This document shows positions 46,663-55,847 of a DNA stretch of 64,000 nucleotides, piece by piece. The notes below the pieces were generated by a model that did not search any database, was not told the DNA's origin, and saw only the letters and a list, made by a program, of their open reading frames with translations. Origin of the DNA: Nitrospinota bacterium (GTDB lineage Bacteria; Nitrospinota_A; UBA7883; JACRGQ01). Made by a program: the position numbers and the translations under genes. Location of the stretch: assembly GCA_029881495.1 (NCBI GenBank), contig JAOUMJ010000001.1, forward strand, positions 62,001 through 126,000, read 5' to 3'. The first letter of the stretch is position 1; each line of letters opens with the position of its first letter.

Positions 46663-47976
46663 ATGCGTATTTACATGGCAATTGCCATTTTAATGATGTC
46701 CGCCTCCACTACCGCGTTTGGGCTGGAGGAGGCTAAAGGTTCGTCTGACGGGAAGACCATGCTTCCGGAGATCGCAGGTTTTTCCGACTACGCGCGGAGA
46801 CTTTTCAATACCCACCCGGATTTGAAAAGTCTGGACGCATCTCTCGAAGCGGTGAAGAACGTGCCGGCGAGGGCCTATTCCCTTTCCAATCCGGAAATCT
46901 CGTTTGGGTTGATGAACGTCCCTGTTGGCTCATATTCCCTTTCAGACGAAGGGATGACACAGAAAACTGTGGGGGTCTCCCAGAAATTTCCCGCGCCCGG
47001 CAAAAGAGGATTGATGAAACAGATCGCCAAGGATGACGTGGAAATCCAATCGGCTCTAATCCCGGAAAAGAGGCTTGAACTGATAGAGAAGGTTTCGATA
47101 CTTTTCCTGGAGCTGGAATATCTGCAAAAGGCGAGGCGGGTTGTCAAATATAACACTTCCGTCATGGAAGGTTTTGTGAAGGTTGCCCTTGCGAAATATA
47201 CGGTCGGCGCCGGGTTGCAACAGGATGTATTGCATGCCCAGACGGAGGTATCAAAGATGAGCGCATATCTGCTGGAGTTGGAGGAACGGTCAGGGATAGT
47301 TACAGCGAATCTTCTCCTGCTGGCTGACCTGCCGGAAGGGACCGATCTGGGAAGGGTTAAACTCCCGGATTACCAGATACCTTCTGGTGGAGCAGAGGAA
47401 CTCGAGGCTCTGGCGGAAGGGGGTCGCCCGCTGTTCTCCTCTTTGCGGAGCAGGATAGAGAAAGCGGAAAGGAACGTGAAGCTTTCCCGGAAGGATATGC
47501 TGCCGGACTACATGGTAAGCCTTACCTACGGGCAACGTGATGATATTCCGGTTACAAAGGACGACCTGGCATCCGGTATGTTGACGCTTTCCGTGCCGCT
47601 TTGGAGCAATTCAAGGCAGAAACGGAAAATCGCTGAAGACTACATGCGCGTCGAGGAAGCAAGGGAGATGTACAATTCTGAAAAACAGAGATTGCGCATA
47701 GCTATCGCGGAATTGACTGCCGCTGAAAGCCACAAGGCTAAAATACTTGCCGTTTATGATGAAGGGCTTCTCCAGCAGGCGTCACAAACTGTGGACGCTA
47801 CCTTGTCGGCCTATCAGGTAAACAAGGTAGATTTTCTTACGCTTGTCACAAACCAGGTATCCCTTTTCAACTACGGGATTAAGCGTGACCAGATCAATTT
47901 TCAGCGCAAGGCATCAATAGTTCGACTGATGCGTGTGCTGGGCGAACTGCCTACGGAGGTTGCAAATGTCGAATGA
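46663..47976 (+). CDS. Outer-membrane efflux protein, CusC/CzcC (TolC family)
   Basis: A 437-residue TolC-family outer-membrane channel: signal peptide (MAIAILMMSASTTAFG), two repeated helical-barrel halves (LEYLQKARRVVKYNTS; LRIAIAELTAAESHKAKI) and NPEISFGLMNVP near the start. I use the ATG at 46663, one codon after an in-frame TTG. It overlaps the next gene by 11 bases and forms the outer part of a Cus/Czc-type tripartite metal pump. Confidence 0.88.
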   Translation: MRIYMAIAILMMSASTTAFGLEEAKGSSDGKTMLPEIAGFSDYARRLFNTHPDLKSLDASLEAVKNVPARAYSLSNPEISFGLMNVPVGSYSLSDEGMTQKTVGVSQKFPAPGKRGLMKQIAKDDVEIQSALIPEKRLELIEKVSILFLELEYLQKARRVVKYNTSVMEGFVKVALAKYTVGAGLQQDVLHAQTEVSKMSAYLLELEERSGIVTANLLLLADLPEGTDLGRVKLPDYQIPSGGAEELEALAEGGRPLFSSLRSRIEKAERNVKLSRKDMLPDYMVSLTYGQRDDIPVTKDDLASGMLTLSVPLWSNSRQKRKIAEDYMRVEEAREMYNSEKQRLRIAIAELTAAESHKAKILAVYDEGLLQQASQTVDATLSAYQVNKVDFLTLVTNQVSLFNYGIKRDQINFQRKASIVRLMRVLGELPTEVANVE

Positions 47977-49417
47977 AAAGAGTTCCGAATTTTACAGGAG
48001 AAGATTTATTGCGATCCTTCTGGCCTCATTCATCCTTGGGGGGCTTTACCTGGCGCGACACCCAATAGAGCGGATTTTTTCAGGCGACCGGAAAATGGCG
48101 GAAAAATCTGTAGCGGTCAATGAGGAGCGGAAGATCAAATACTGGGTTGCTCCGATGGACCCTTCCTTTCGTTCCGATAAGCCGGGCAAGTCACCCATGG
48201 GGATGGATCTGGTCCCGGTGTATGAGGATGACCCGTCAGGCGGCAGAGGCGTAAGAATAGACGCCGCCGTTGAGCAGAGCATAGGCGTGAAGCGTGCAAA
48301 GGTTGAGATTCGCGAAATTTCCAAGGCGATAAAAACTGCCGGACGAGTCACTTATGACGAGAGGAAGATAGTGCGTGTAGAGAGCAAAACAAAAGGCTGG
48401 ATAGAGAAATTATACGTCGATTCCACTGGACAGACCGTCAAGAATCACGATTACCTGCTTGAGATATACAGTCCAGAGCTTGTGGCCACTTCCGAGGAGT
48501 TCATCCTCGCCCTCGGTTATCGTGACGCTATTGGGAAGAGCCAGATTAATAATGTCGTCAAGGGGGGGGAGGCTCTCCTCGAGGCGTCGCGACGACGTCT
48601 GGAATTTTTCGATGTCCCTGAACACCAGATAAATGAGATGGAAAAAACCCGAAAGGTGAAAAAGACACTTCATATCCACTCCCCGGTCAACGGCGTGGTA
48701 ACGGATAAAAATGTCGTTACCGGAATGCATGTCGCGCCGGGCATGGTTCTGTATACGATTGTCGATCTATCGACCGTATGGGTCATCGCGGAGATATATG
48801 AGTATGAAATACCCTGGGTAAGGGAAGGGCAGAATGTGTCCATGGAACTGCGTTCGATGCCGGGGAAGGTTTTCTCCGGAAAGGTAGCCTATATCTACCC
48901 CTACATGGAGGAAAAGACAAGAACCGTACAGGTGAGAATGGAATTTGACAACACTGACCTTGATCTAAAGCCGGAGATGTATGCCGATGTGGAGATACTT
49001 TCCGACGTACGCAGGAAAGGCGTGGCTGTTCCGAAAGGGGCGGTCATCAGGTCCGGCTCGAAGAGCATAGTCGTGCTCTCCAAAGGTTCCGGTTTCTATG
49101 AACCGCTTGAGGTGCGGCTTGGAGTCGAAGGGGGGGATTATTACGAGGTGATGGAAGGGCTCAATGAGGGTGATGAAGTGGTCACTTCCGCGAATTTCCT
49201 TATCGATTCCGAGAGTAACCTGAAAAGCGCTGTAAGCGGAATGTTGAAGACAGGAAAGATTGACGGGAATAGAGGGGTGAACAGCGGTGCCAGGATGGAG
49301 ATGGAACGTCAGGATGATCCCAAACCAGATATGGATCACTCAAGCATGGATCATTCAAAAATGCCGCAACCCGAAATGGATCATTCAAAGATGGAGATGG
49401 ATCATGGAAAACATTAA
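47966..49417 (+). CDS. Efflux periplasmic adaptor (CusB type) with metal-binding ends
   Basis: The start at 47966 (MSNEKSSEFYRRRF) has GGAGG at the right distance. The 483 residues begin with a membrane anchor and a heavy-metal-binding module (YWVAPMDPSFRSDKPGKSPMGMDLVPVYED region). Then come the usual lipoyl, hairpin and barrel domains of the membrane fusion family. The last 35 residues are a Met/His/Asp-rich tail with repeated MDHSxM units. It links the RND pump to the outer channel and probably ferries Cu(I) or Ag(I). Confidence 0.9.
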   Translation: MSNEKSSEFYRRRFIAILLASFILGGLYLARHPIERIFSGDRKMAEKSVAVNEERKIKYWVAPMDPSFRSDKPGKSPMGMDLVPVYEDDPSGGRGVRIDAAVEQSIGVKRAKVEIREISKAIKTAGRVTYDERKIVRVESKTKGWIEKLYVDSTGQTVKNHDYLLEIYSPELVATSEEFILALGYRDAIGKSQINNVVKGGEALLEASRRRLEFFDVPEHQINEMEKTRKVKKTLHIHSPVNGVVTDKNVVTGMHVAPGMVLYTIVDLSTVWVIAEIYEYEIPWVREGQNVSMELRSMPGKVFSGKVAYIYPYMEEKTRTVQVRMEFDNTDLDLKPEMYADVEILSDVRRKGVAVPKGAVIRSGSKSIVVLSKGSGFYEPLEVRLGVEGGDYYEVMEGLNEGDEVVTSANFLIDSESNLKSAVSGMLKTGKIDGNRGVNSGARMEMERQDDPKPDMDHSSMDHSKMPQPEMDHSKMEMDHGKH

Positions 49418-49442
49418 GGCGTTGCCATGCGGAGATAATTAA

Positions 49443-52400
49443 ATGCTGGGGAAAATAATCGAGTGGTCGGTGAAAAACCGGTCAATGGTTTTGCTGGCGA
49501 CAGCTTTTACAGTGCTCGCCGGGTACTATTCCCTGAAAAGTTTGCCTCTCGACGCGATACCTGATCTAAGCGATGTCCAGGTCATTGTTTACACAAAATA
49601 CAAGGGGCAAGCCCCTCAGGTCGTGGAGGATCAGGTAACCTATCCAGTTTCCACTACTATGCTAGCGGTCCCTTTTGCCAAGGTTGTAAGGGGATACTCT
49701 TTTTTCGGAGTTTCGTTTGTATATGTGATTTTCGAAGACGGGACCGACCTCTACTGGGCGAGATCCCGCGTTCTGGAACAGTTAAGCGCCGTATCGCAGA
49801 AATTGCCTGAAGGGGTAATGCCGGAGCTTGGGCCAGATGCAACAGGGGTAGGCTGGATTTACCAGTACGCGATCGTGGATAAAACCGGCAGGCGCGACCT
49901 CTCGGAGCTTCGATCCATTCAGGATTGGTATTTGAAATTCGAACTTCAGACCGTGCCGGGCGTGGCGGAAGTCGCATCGCTGGGGGGATTCGTAAAGCAG
50001 TATCAGGTGGAGGTAAACCCGAACCAGCTTCAATCGCTCGGAATTCCGATTACCAAGGTTGGAGCCGCGATAAGGAACAGCAACTCCGATACCGGGGGGA
50101 GGCTCCTTGAAATGGCGGAAACGGAATTCATGGTGACCGGGCGGGGATACATACACGGCATTGAGGATATTGAAAATATAGTCCTCGATGTGAGCAAGAC
50201 CGGTGTACCGGTCTACCTGAAGGATGTCGCAACGGTAAGGCTTGGCCCGGAGCTGAGAAGAGGGGTGACGGATCTCAATGGCGAAGGTGATGTCGCCTCG
50301 GGGGTTGTTGTGATGCGCTATGGCGAGAACGCGCTTGAGACCATACGGCGCGTCAAGGAGAGACTGGAAGAGCTGAAATCCGGTCTCCCCGAAGGGGTTG
50401 AGATCGTCCCGGTCTATGACAGGTCGTCCCTCATCAAAAGGGCTATATCGTTCCTTAAAGATAAACTGGTGGAAGAGATGGTTGTAGTTTCCCTCGTCTG
50501 CATGATTTTCCTAATGCATGTTCGATCGGCGCTGGTGGCGGTTCTCTCCCTGCCGGTAGGGATACTTATTGCGTTCATCATCATGAAATGGCAGGGGATA
50601 AACGCAAACATCATGTCTCTTGGCGGGATAGCCATCGCCATCGGAGCGATGATCGACGGCGCTATCGTAATGATTGAGAACGGCCACAAGCACCTGGAGC
50701 GGGATGGCGGGAAAAAGGAAAGAATAGATATCATTATTGAATCTGCAAAAGAGGTGGGACCATCCCTTTTCTTCTCCCTTCTGATTATCACCGTTTCATT
50801 TATGCCGGTATTCGCGTTACAGGCGCAGGAAGGGAGGCTCTTTTCCCCGCTTGCATTCACCAAGACGTATTCGATGGCCGCCGCAGCCTTCATAACGATC
50901 ACCCTTGTCCCGGCTTTAATGCTTATATTCGTTAAAGGGGATATAGTCCCGGAGAAAAAAAATCCTATCAACAACTTTCTGATAGGGATTGTCTCTCCCA
51001 TGATACGTTTTTCGCTTGGGAGGAGGAGGGGCGTAGCGGCGGCAGTCCTCCTTCTGTTTGCTACAAGTATTTATCCCGTATATAAAACCGGGTCGGAGTT
51101 CATGCCACCGCTCAATGAAGGGGACATACTTTACATGCCAACGACTCTGCCTGGAGTTTCCATAGCCAAGGCAAAGGAGATTTTGCAGCAGACCGACAGG
51201 ATCATAAAAACATTTCCTGAAGTAGTAACCGTCTTTGGAAAGGCTGGAAGGGCGGAAACGGCAACCGATCCCGCGCCTCTCTCCATGATAGAGACGACCG
51301 TAACCCTGAAACCGAAGGAGGAGTGGCGCAAAGGTTTGACGATGAGCGGGCTGATGTCCGAAATGAACGAGGCGATAAACTTCCCCGGCCTGACCAACGC
51401 ATGGACAATGCCGATAAAAACACGCATAGATATGCTGGCGACCGGTATTAAAACTCCGGTGGGGATAAAGATCGCAGGCAACGACCTTGAAGAACTTCAG
51501 ACTATCGGGCGCGAAATCGAAACCATATTAAGAGCAGTTCCCGGTACGCTGTCGGTCTACGCGGAGCGGACCGCAGGGGGCAATTACCTCGATTTCGTGA
51601 TTGACAGGCGCGCCGCTGCACGTTACGGCCTCCTCGTTGGCGACATACAGGCGGTTATAGCCTCGGCAATAGGGGGGATGAACGTGACCGAAACCGTGGA
51701 GGGGCGCGAGCGGTATCCGGTAAACGTCAGGTACAGCCGTGATCTTCGGGATAATATGGAAGACCTCAAGAGGGTGCTTGTGCCTACAAAATCTGGGGAA
51801 CGAATTCCCCTTGCTCAGATCGCTGAAATCAAGCTGAGAAAGGGCCCGGGCATGATAAAAAGCGATAACGCCCGACTGAACGCGTATGTCTATGTCGATT
51901 TAAAAAGCAGTGACGTTGGGGGATATGTAAAAAAGGCAAAGGGGGCACTTGAAGAGAGATTGAAGCTTCCGCCTGGCGTTTCGCTGTCATGGAGCGGGCA
52001 GTTTGAATATATGGAGCGGGCAAAAAAGAGGCTCATGCTTGTTGTTCCTTTTACGTTGATTATCATTTTCCTCCTCCTTTTTATAAATTTCAGACGGATC
52101 AGCGACAGTCTTATAGTCATGCTGTCTATACCGTTCGCGTTGGTTGGATCTGCATGGCTGGTGTGGGCGCTGGGTTACCACTATTCGGTCGCCATCGGCG
52201 TGGGAATGATAGCTCTCGCTGGGGTGGCGGCGGAGATTGGCGTACTGGTACTTTTATACATAAACAATGAGATAAAAGCGAGAAAGCCCGAAAGCCGAAA
52301 GGAGCTGGTCGAAGCAGTCATCTCAGGCACGGTCGAAAGAGTTCGTCCGATAATTATGACGGCGGCCGCTGTCATTGGCGGACTTCTCCCTATCATGTGG

Positions 52401-52547
52401 GGCGGCGGCACCGGTTCCGAAGTGATGAAGCGGATCGCTACACCGATGATTGGAGGGATGGTAACGACAGTGATGATATGTCTGCTTGTTCTTCCGGTTG
52501 TCTATGTGGCTGTGTACGGGAGAGAATATCCCGGAGATGACAAGTGA
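49443..52547 (+). CDS. CusA/CzcA family heavy-metal RND transporter
   Basis: A 1034-residue inner-membrane RND pump driven by protons. It opens MLGKIIEWSVKNRSMVLLATAFTVLAGYYSL, has about twelve membrane helices in two halves with large periplasmic loops, and carries family signatures such as PLDAIPDLSDVQVIV, DGAIVMIENGHKHLE and GVAAEIGVLVLLYINNEI. The accompanying Met/His-rich adaptor favours copper or silver (Cus) over zinc, cobalt or cadmium (Czc), but the metal is inferred. It is 25 bases after the adaptor gene. Confidence 0.92.
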   Translation: MLGKIIEWSVKNRSMVLLATAFTVLAGYYSLKSLPLDAIPDLSDVQVIVYTKYKGQAPQVVEDQVTYPVSTTMLAVPFAKVVRGYSFFGVSFVYVIFEDGTDLYWARSRVLEQLSAVSQKLPEGVMPELGPDATGVGWIYQYAIVDKTGRRDLSELRSIQDWYLKFELQTVPGVAEVASLGGFVKQYQVEVNPNQLQSLGIPITKVGAAIRNSNSDTGGRLLEMAETEFMVTGRGYIHGIEDIENIVLDVSKTGVPVYLKDVATVRLGPELRRGVTDLNGEGDVASGVVVMRYGENALETIRRVKERLEELKSGLPEGVEIVPVYDRSSLIKRAISFLKDKLVEEMVVVSLVCMIFLMHVRSALVAVLSLPVGILIAFIIMKWQGINANIMSLGGIAIAIGAMIDGAIVMIENGHKHLERDGGKKERIDIIIESAKEVGPSLFFSLLIITVSFMPVFALQAQEGRLFSPLAFTKTYSMAAAAFITITLVPALMLIFVKGDIVPEKKNPINNFLIGIVSPMIRFSLGRRRGVAAAVLLLFATSIYPVYKTGSEFMPPLNEGDILYMPTTLPGVSIAKAKEILQQTDRIIKTFPEVVTVFGKAGRAETATDPAPLSMIETTVTLKPKEEWRKGLTMSGLMSEMNEAINFPGLTNAWTMPIKTRIDMLATGIKTPVGIKIAGNDLEELQTIGREIETILRAVPGTLSVYAERTAGGNYLDFVIDRRAAARYGLLVGDIQAVIASAIGGMNVTETVEGRERYPVNVRYSRDLRDNMEDLKRVLVPTKSGERIPLAQIAEIKLRKGPGMIKSDNARLNAYVYVDLKSSDVGGYVKKAKGALEERLKLPPGVSLSWSGQFEYMERAKKRLMLVVPFTLIIIFLLLFINFRRISDSLIVMLSIPFALVGSAWLVWALGYHYSVAIGVGMIALAGVAAEIGVLVLLYINNEIKARKPESRKELVEAVISGTVERVRPIIMTAAAVIGGLLPIMWGGGTGSEVMKRIATPMIGGMVTTVMICLLVLPVVYVAVYGREYPGDDK

Positions 52548-52710
52548 GGAGCCGTTCCCTGTTTTCGAGGGTCTGTTTCTGTTCCAGCACTTCTGAATCT
52601 CAATACGAAGAGGTGTAATATATTGGAATAAGTTTGGGTTTGGGTTATCATATAGAAAACCGGATAATAATTTTTCCTGCGGATTTAAACTTTTCGAACG
52701 GAGATTCATC

Positions 52711-53355
52711 ATGAAGGAAAATATTTTGGTAGTTGATGATAACCAAAGTATTCTGCAGATCGTAAGCGTGAAGATGGGGAAAGCAGGATACGCAGTAACG
52801 ACAGCCGAAAGCGGAGCAGAGGCGCTAAAGTTAATTACAAACGGTTCCGCCGGAATCGACATAATACTCCTCGACCAGATGATGCCTGAGATGGACGGTA
52901 TGGAAACATTTGGCAAAATTAAGGCCCATAGCCCAAACCTCCCGGTAATTATGCTGACCGGCCACGGCTCATTAAATCTGGCGATAGCATTCATGAAGGA
53001 AGGGGGTGCAGATTTTATCGAAAAACCGGTAGATTTCAGCATTCTGGAGGTGAAAATAAGGCAGGCGCTGGCAAAATCCGACTTGCAAAAGGAGATGGCC
53101 GTTTTAAAGGCTGAAAGAGCCTCGCTTTCAGGCACGCTTGAAATAATCGGGGAATTGACCCATAAGATAAATAATCCTCTGAATACGCTTTTTACTCACG
53201 TTGGTCTGATGATCGAAAAAAAGGAATGCATTGGCAATGCTGAAAAACTTCAGGACGCAATGGACAAGATCCATCTTGTTCTGATTGAACTTGAAAAGAC
53301 GCTGGAAGAGAAAAAGGAAAAGATCGAGAAAGGCCTGAATTCCATTCGGAACTAG
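52711..53355 (+). CDS. Receiver domain joined to a DHp-like helix pair without a kinase domain
   Basis: A 214-residue protein. Residues 1-120 are a receiver with Asp55 as phosphoacceptor, D9-D10 and Lys105. The rest carries GELTHKINNPLNTLFTHVGL with His151, an H-box of the HisKA dimerisation type, then an amphipathic helix (ELEKTLEEKKEKIEKG). No ATPase domain follows, so it could accept phosphate on both Asp and His, or act as a phosphorelay or dimerisation decoy. GGAG precedes the ATG. Its location between the Cus operon and the pilB-like gene gives no firm partner. Confidence 0.8.
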   Translation: MKENILVVDDNQSILQIVSVKMGKAGYAVTTAESGAEALKLITNGSAGIDIILLDQMMPEMDGMETFGKIKAHSPNLPVIMLTGHGSLNLAIAFMKEGGADFIEKPVDFSILEVKIRQALAKSDLQKEMAVLKAERASLSGTLEIIGELTHKINNPLNTLFTHVGLMIEKKECIGNAEKLQDAMDKIHLVLIELEKTLEEKKEKIEKGLNSIRN

Positions 53356-53625
53356 CGACGTCTGCTTCTGTATACCCCCTGTTTCACCCTTCTGTTGACA
53401 GGTATCTCTGTGACATCAGGAATATTCTTTCCCATTCACCTTGGTCTTGGCAGAGAGCCGTCGGTCTAAAAGCAAATTTTTCAAATGTTCACCGCTCTGT
53501 TCGACCGTCAGATATTTGTTTCCGGGGGATATCATAAAGATTGTAGTCAAATGTATACCAATGATAAAATTACATGATTATATAACGTTTTGAAAAACAT
53601 GCTTATGGTTGGGAAGATAGAATAG

Positions 53626-55818
53626 ATGGCGGTTACGAAAGGTCAGTCCAGCTTTAAAAAGACCATCCAGGATGAAACCAGGCATGAAAAGCTTGGTGAC
53701 ATGCTCAGGAAGGATGGGCGAATTACCGGGCGCCAGCTGAAACTGGCCGAGGAAGTTCAAAAAAAGAAGAGCGACTGGATAGGAAATATATTAATACAGC
53801 TCGGTTTCATTACCGAGGACGCGCTTGTCAACTTTATCTCGAAAAATCTTACGGTAGCAGTATTCGACGCAAAAAATGACTCCGTCTCCCCTGCGGCCGT
53901 AAAACTTGTTGAGTACAAAACCGCCAAGGACAATATGCTTATCCCTGTCGAGACCGACGGGAAGAGCCTGATTCTGGCCATGCGGGATCCTACCAATTTC
54001 AAGGCGATCGAATTTGTCGCGGGATCTACCAAGCTGTCAGTAAAAACAAAAGTCATAAGATTGCAGGATCTCGCGGACGCCTATAAGGCCAATTACAAGA
54101 TATCAGATGAAGAATACAAGACGCTGTTCCCCAAAAAGAAAGAGGATGAGGATAAACAGCAGGAAGAAGCTACTTCAGAAGTCTCTTTCGATCTTGGCGA
54201 GATAATAACCAGCGCTGAGGAAGAGCTCGAAATTGCCGGTGACGAGGATATAGGTCCAGATGAGATAACCGCCGGCGATGCGGCGATCGTCAAGCTTGTC
54301 AACGGTATCCTGATCAACTCGGTGAAAAAGGGGAGTTCTGATATCCACATAGAGCCTTATGAGAAGAAACTTCGCGTACGGTATCGCGGCGACGGAAAAT
54401 TGAGCGAAGACATGCAGCTCCCTCTGCAAATGAAGAACGCGCTCATATCAAGAATAAAGATCATGGCAAACCTGAATATCGCCGAAAAACGGGTCCCCCA
54501 GGATGGGCGAATAAAAATCAGGATAGGCGGCGGGAAGGTGGTCGATTTCCGCGTTTCCGTACTCCCTACTCTCTTCGGAGAGTCGGTCGTTATGCGACTC
54601 CTCGATCAGAGCAAGCTCCAGGTAGATATGACGAGGCTCGGATTCTCGGAAGTAGGATTGGCAAAGTTCAACAGGGCGATCGAGGCGCCACAGGGGATGG
54701 TACTGGTAACAGGCCCTACCGGTTCGGGTAAAACGAATACGCTTTACTCCGCGATAAACGCATTGAATAAGGAAGACGTCAAGATACTTACAGCGGAAGA
54801 TCCTGTCGAGTTCAACTTTGAGGGGATTAACCAGGTGCAGGTGCGAAATGAAGTCGGGATGACGTTCGCCGCCGCCCTGAAGGCGTTCCTGAGGCAGGAT
54901 CCGGAAATAATCCTGGTGGGAGAAATAAGAGATATTGAAACTGCGGAGATAGCCATCAAGGCCGCCATGACCGGGCATCTGGTCTTCAGCACGCTTCATA
55001 CCAACGATTGTCCTTCGACGATAGGAAGGCTCCTTGATATAGGCATCCCCGGCTTCATGATCTCATCTTCCCTTGTTATGGTTGTTGCTCAGAGGCTTTT
55101 GAGGAAGATGTGCCCGGAGTGCAAGGAAGAAGTGAACAAATATTCTCCGCAACAGCTGTTGGACATGGGATTCCACAAGGAAGAGCTTGCGAGCTTGAAA
55201 ATATATCAGGGTACCGGGTGCCCGAAATGCAACGGCGGATACAAGGGACGTCTCGGCTGTTTCGAGATCATGGAAGTAAACGAAGAGTTGAAGACTGCGA
55301 TAACCGCGCAGGTCCCGGAAGATCAGCTGAGAAAAATCGCCATCAAGGAGGGGATGAAGACACTTCGCCGGGACGGTCTGGACAAGGTTGCGGAAGGGAT
55401 TACTACTATCGACGAGGTGTTGGCAAAAACTGTTCTTCAGAAGGAGGCACTCCCCGCGTACCTGCTTACTCCGGATGAGCTTGTTTTCGAGGATGGAGAT
55501 CTCATTATCCGGGAAGGGAACACGGACAAGAACTTCTATCAGCTGTTGCAGGGCGCGCTGGTAATAATCAAAAATGGCAGGGTTGTGGGAGAGATAACCC
55601 AGCCTGAGGAGTATTTTGGCGAAATGTCCGCATTGTTGAATCAGCCGAGAGTAGCGACCATCAAATCCAAAGGAAAGAGCGTTGTAAAGGTATTTCCAGG
55701 AGAAAAACTTGAAGAGACCCTCGCGAACCATCCTGATATCTCGCTTAGGATAGTTAAATCACTGATAGGCAGACTTACCGAAGCTGACAGGCTCCTTGCG
55801 AGGCTTTTGGAAAAATAA
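53626..55818 (+). CDS. PilB/GspE-type secretion ATPase with C-terminal cyclic-nucleotide-binding domain
   Basis: The 730-residue protein starts with an MshEN-like domain (LGDMLRKDGRITGRQLKLAEE, about 23-90), then the hexameric ATPase with Walker A GPTGSGKTNTLYS near 363-370, AEDPVEFNFEGINQVQV, Walker B IILVGEIRDIETAEIA and a tetra-Cys zinc site (CPECKEEV, CPKCNGGYKGRLG). From about 612 to the end is a cyclic-nucleotide-binding (CRP-like) barrel (FEDGDLIIREGNTDKNFYQLL, VGEITQPEEYFGEMSALL). Such a fusion is not standard for PilB or GspE. It would let a nucleotide or other ligand control a type IV pilus or secretion motor. No other pilus genes are in view. Confidence 0.92.
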   Translation: MAVTKGQSSFKKTIQDETRHEKLGDMLRKDGRITGRQLKLAEEVQKKKSDWIGNILIQLGFITEDALVNFISKNLTVAVFDAKNDSVSPAAVKLVEYKTAKDNMLIPVETDGKSLILAMRDPTNFKAIEFVAGSTKLSVKTKVIRLQDLADAYKANYKISDEEYKTLFPKKKEDEDKQQEEATSEVSFDLGEIITSAEEELEIAGDEDIGPDEITAGDAAIVKLVNGILINSVKKGSSDIHIEPYEKKLRVRYRGDGKLSEDMQLPLQMKNALISRIKIMANLNIAEKRVPQDGRIKIRIGGGKVVDFRVSVLPTLFGESVVMRLLDQSKLQVDMTRLGFSEVGLAKFNRAIEAPQGMVLVTGPTGSGKTNTLYSAINALNKEDVKILTAEDPVEFNFEGINQVQVRNEVGMTFAAALKAFLRQDPEIILVGEIRDIETAEIAIKAAMTGHLVFSTLHTNDCPSTIGRLLDIGIPGFMISSSLVMVVAQRLLRKMCPECKEEVNKYSPQQLLDMGFHKEELASLKIYQGTGCPKCNGGYKGRLGCFEIMEVNEELKTAITAQVPEDQLRKIAIKEGMKTLRRDGLDKVAEGITTIDEVLAKTVLQKEALPAYLLTPDELVFEDGDLIIREGNTDKNFYQLLQGALVIIKNGRVVGEITQPEEYFGEMSALLNQPRVATIKSKGKSVVKVFPGEKLEETLANHPDISLRIVKSLIGRLTEADRLLARLLEK

Positions 55819-55847
55819 TAATTCTGTTTCGTTCTTTCACGGTTGTT

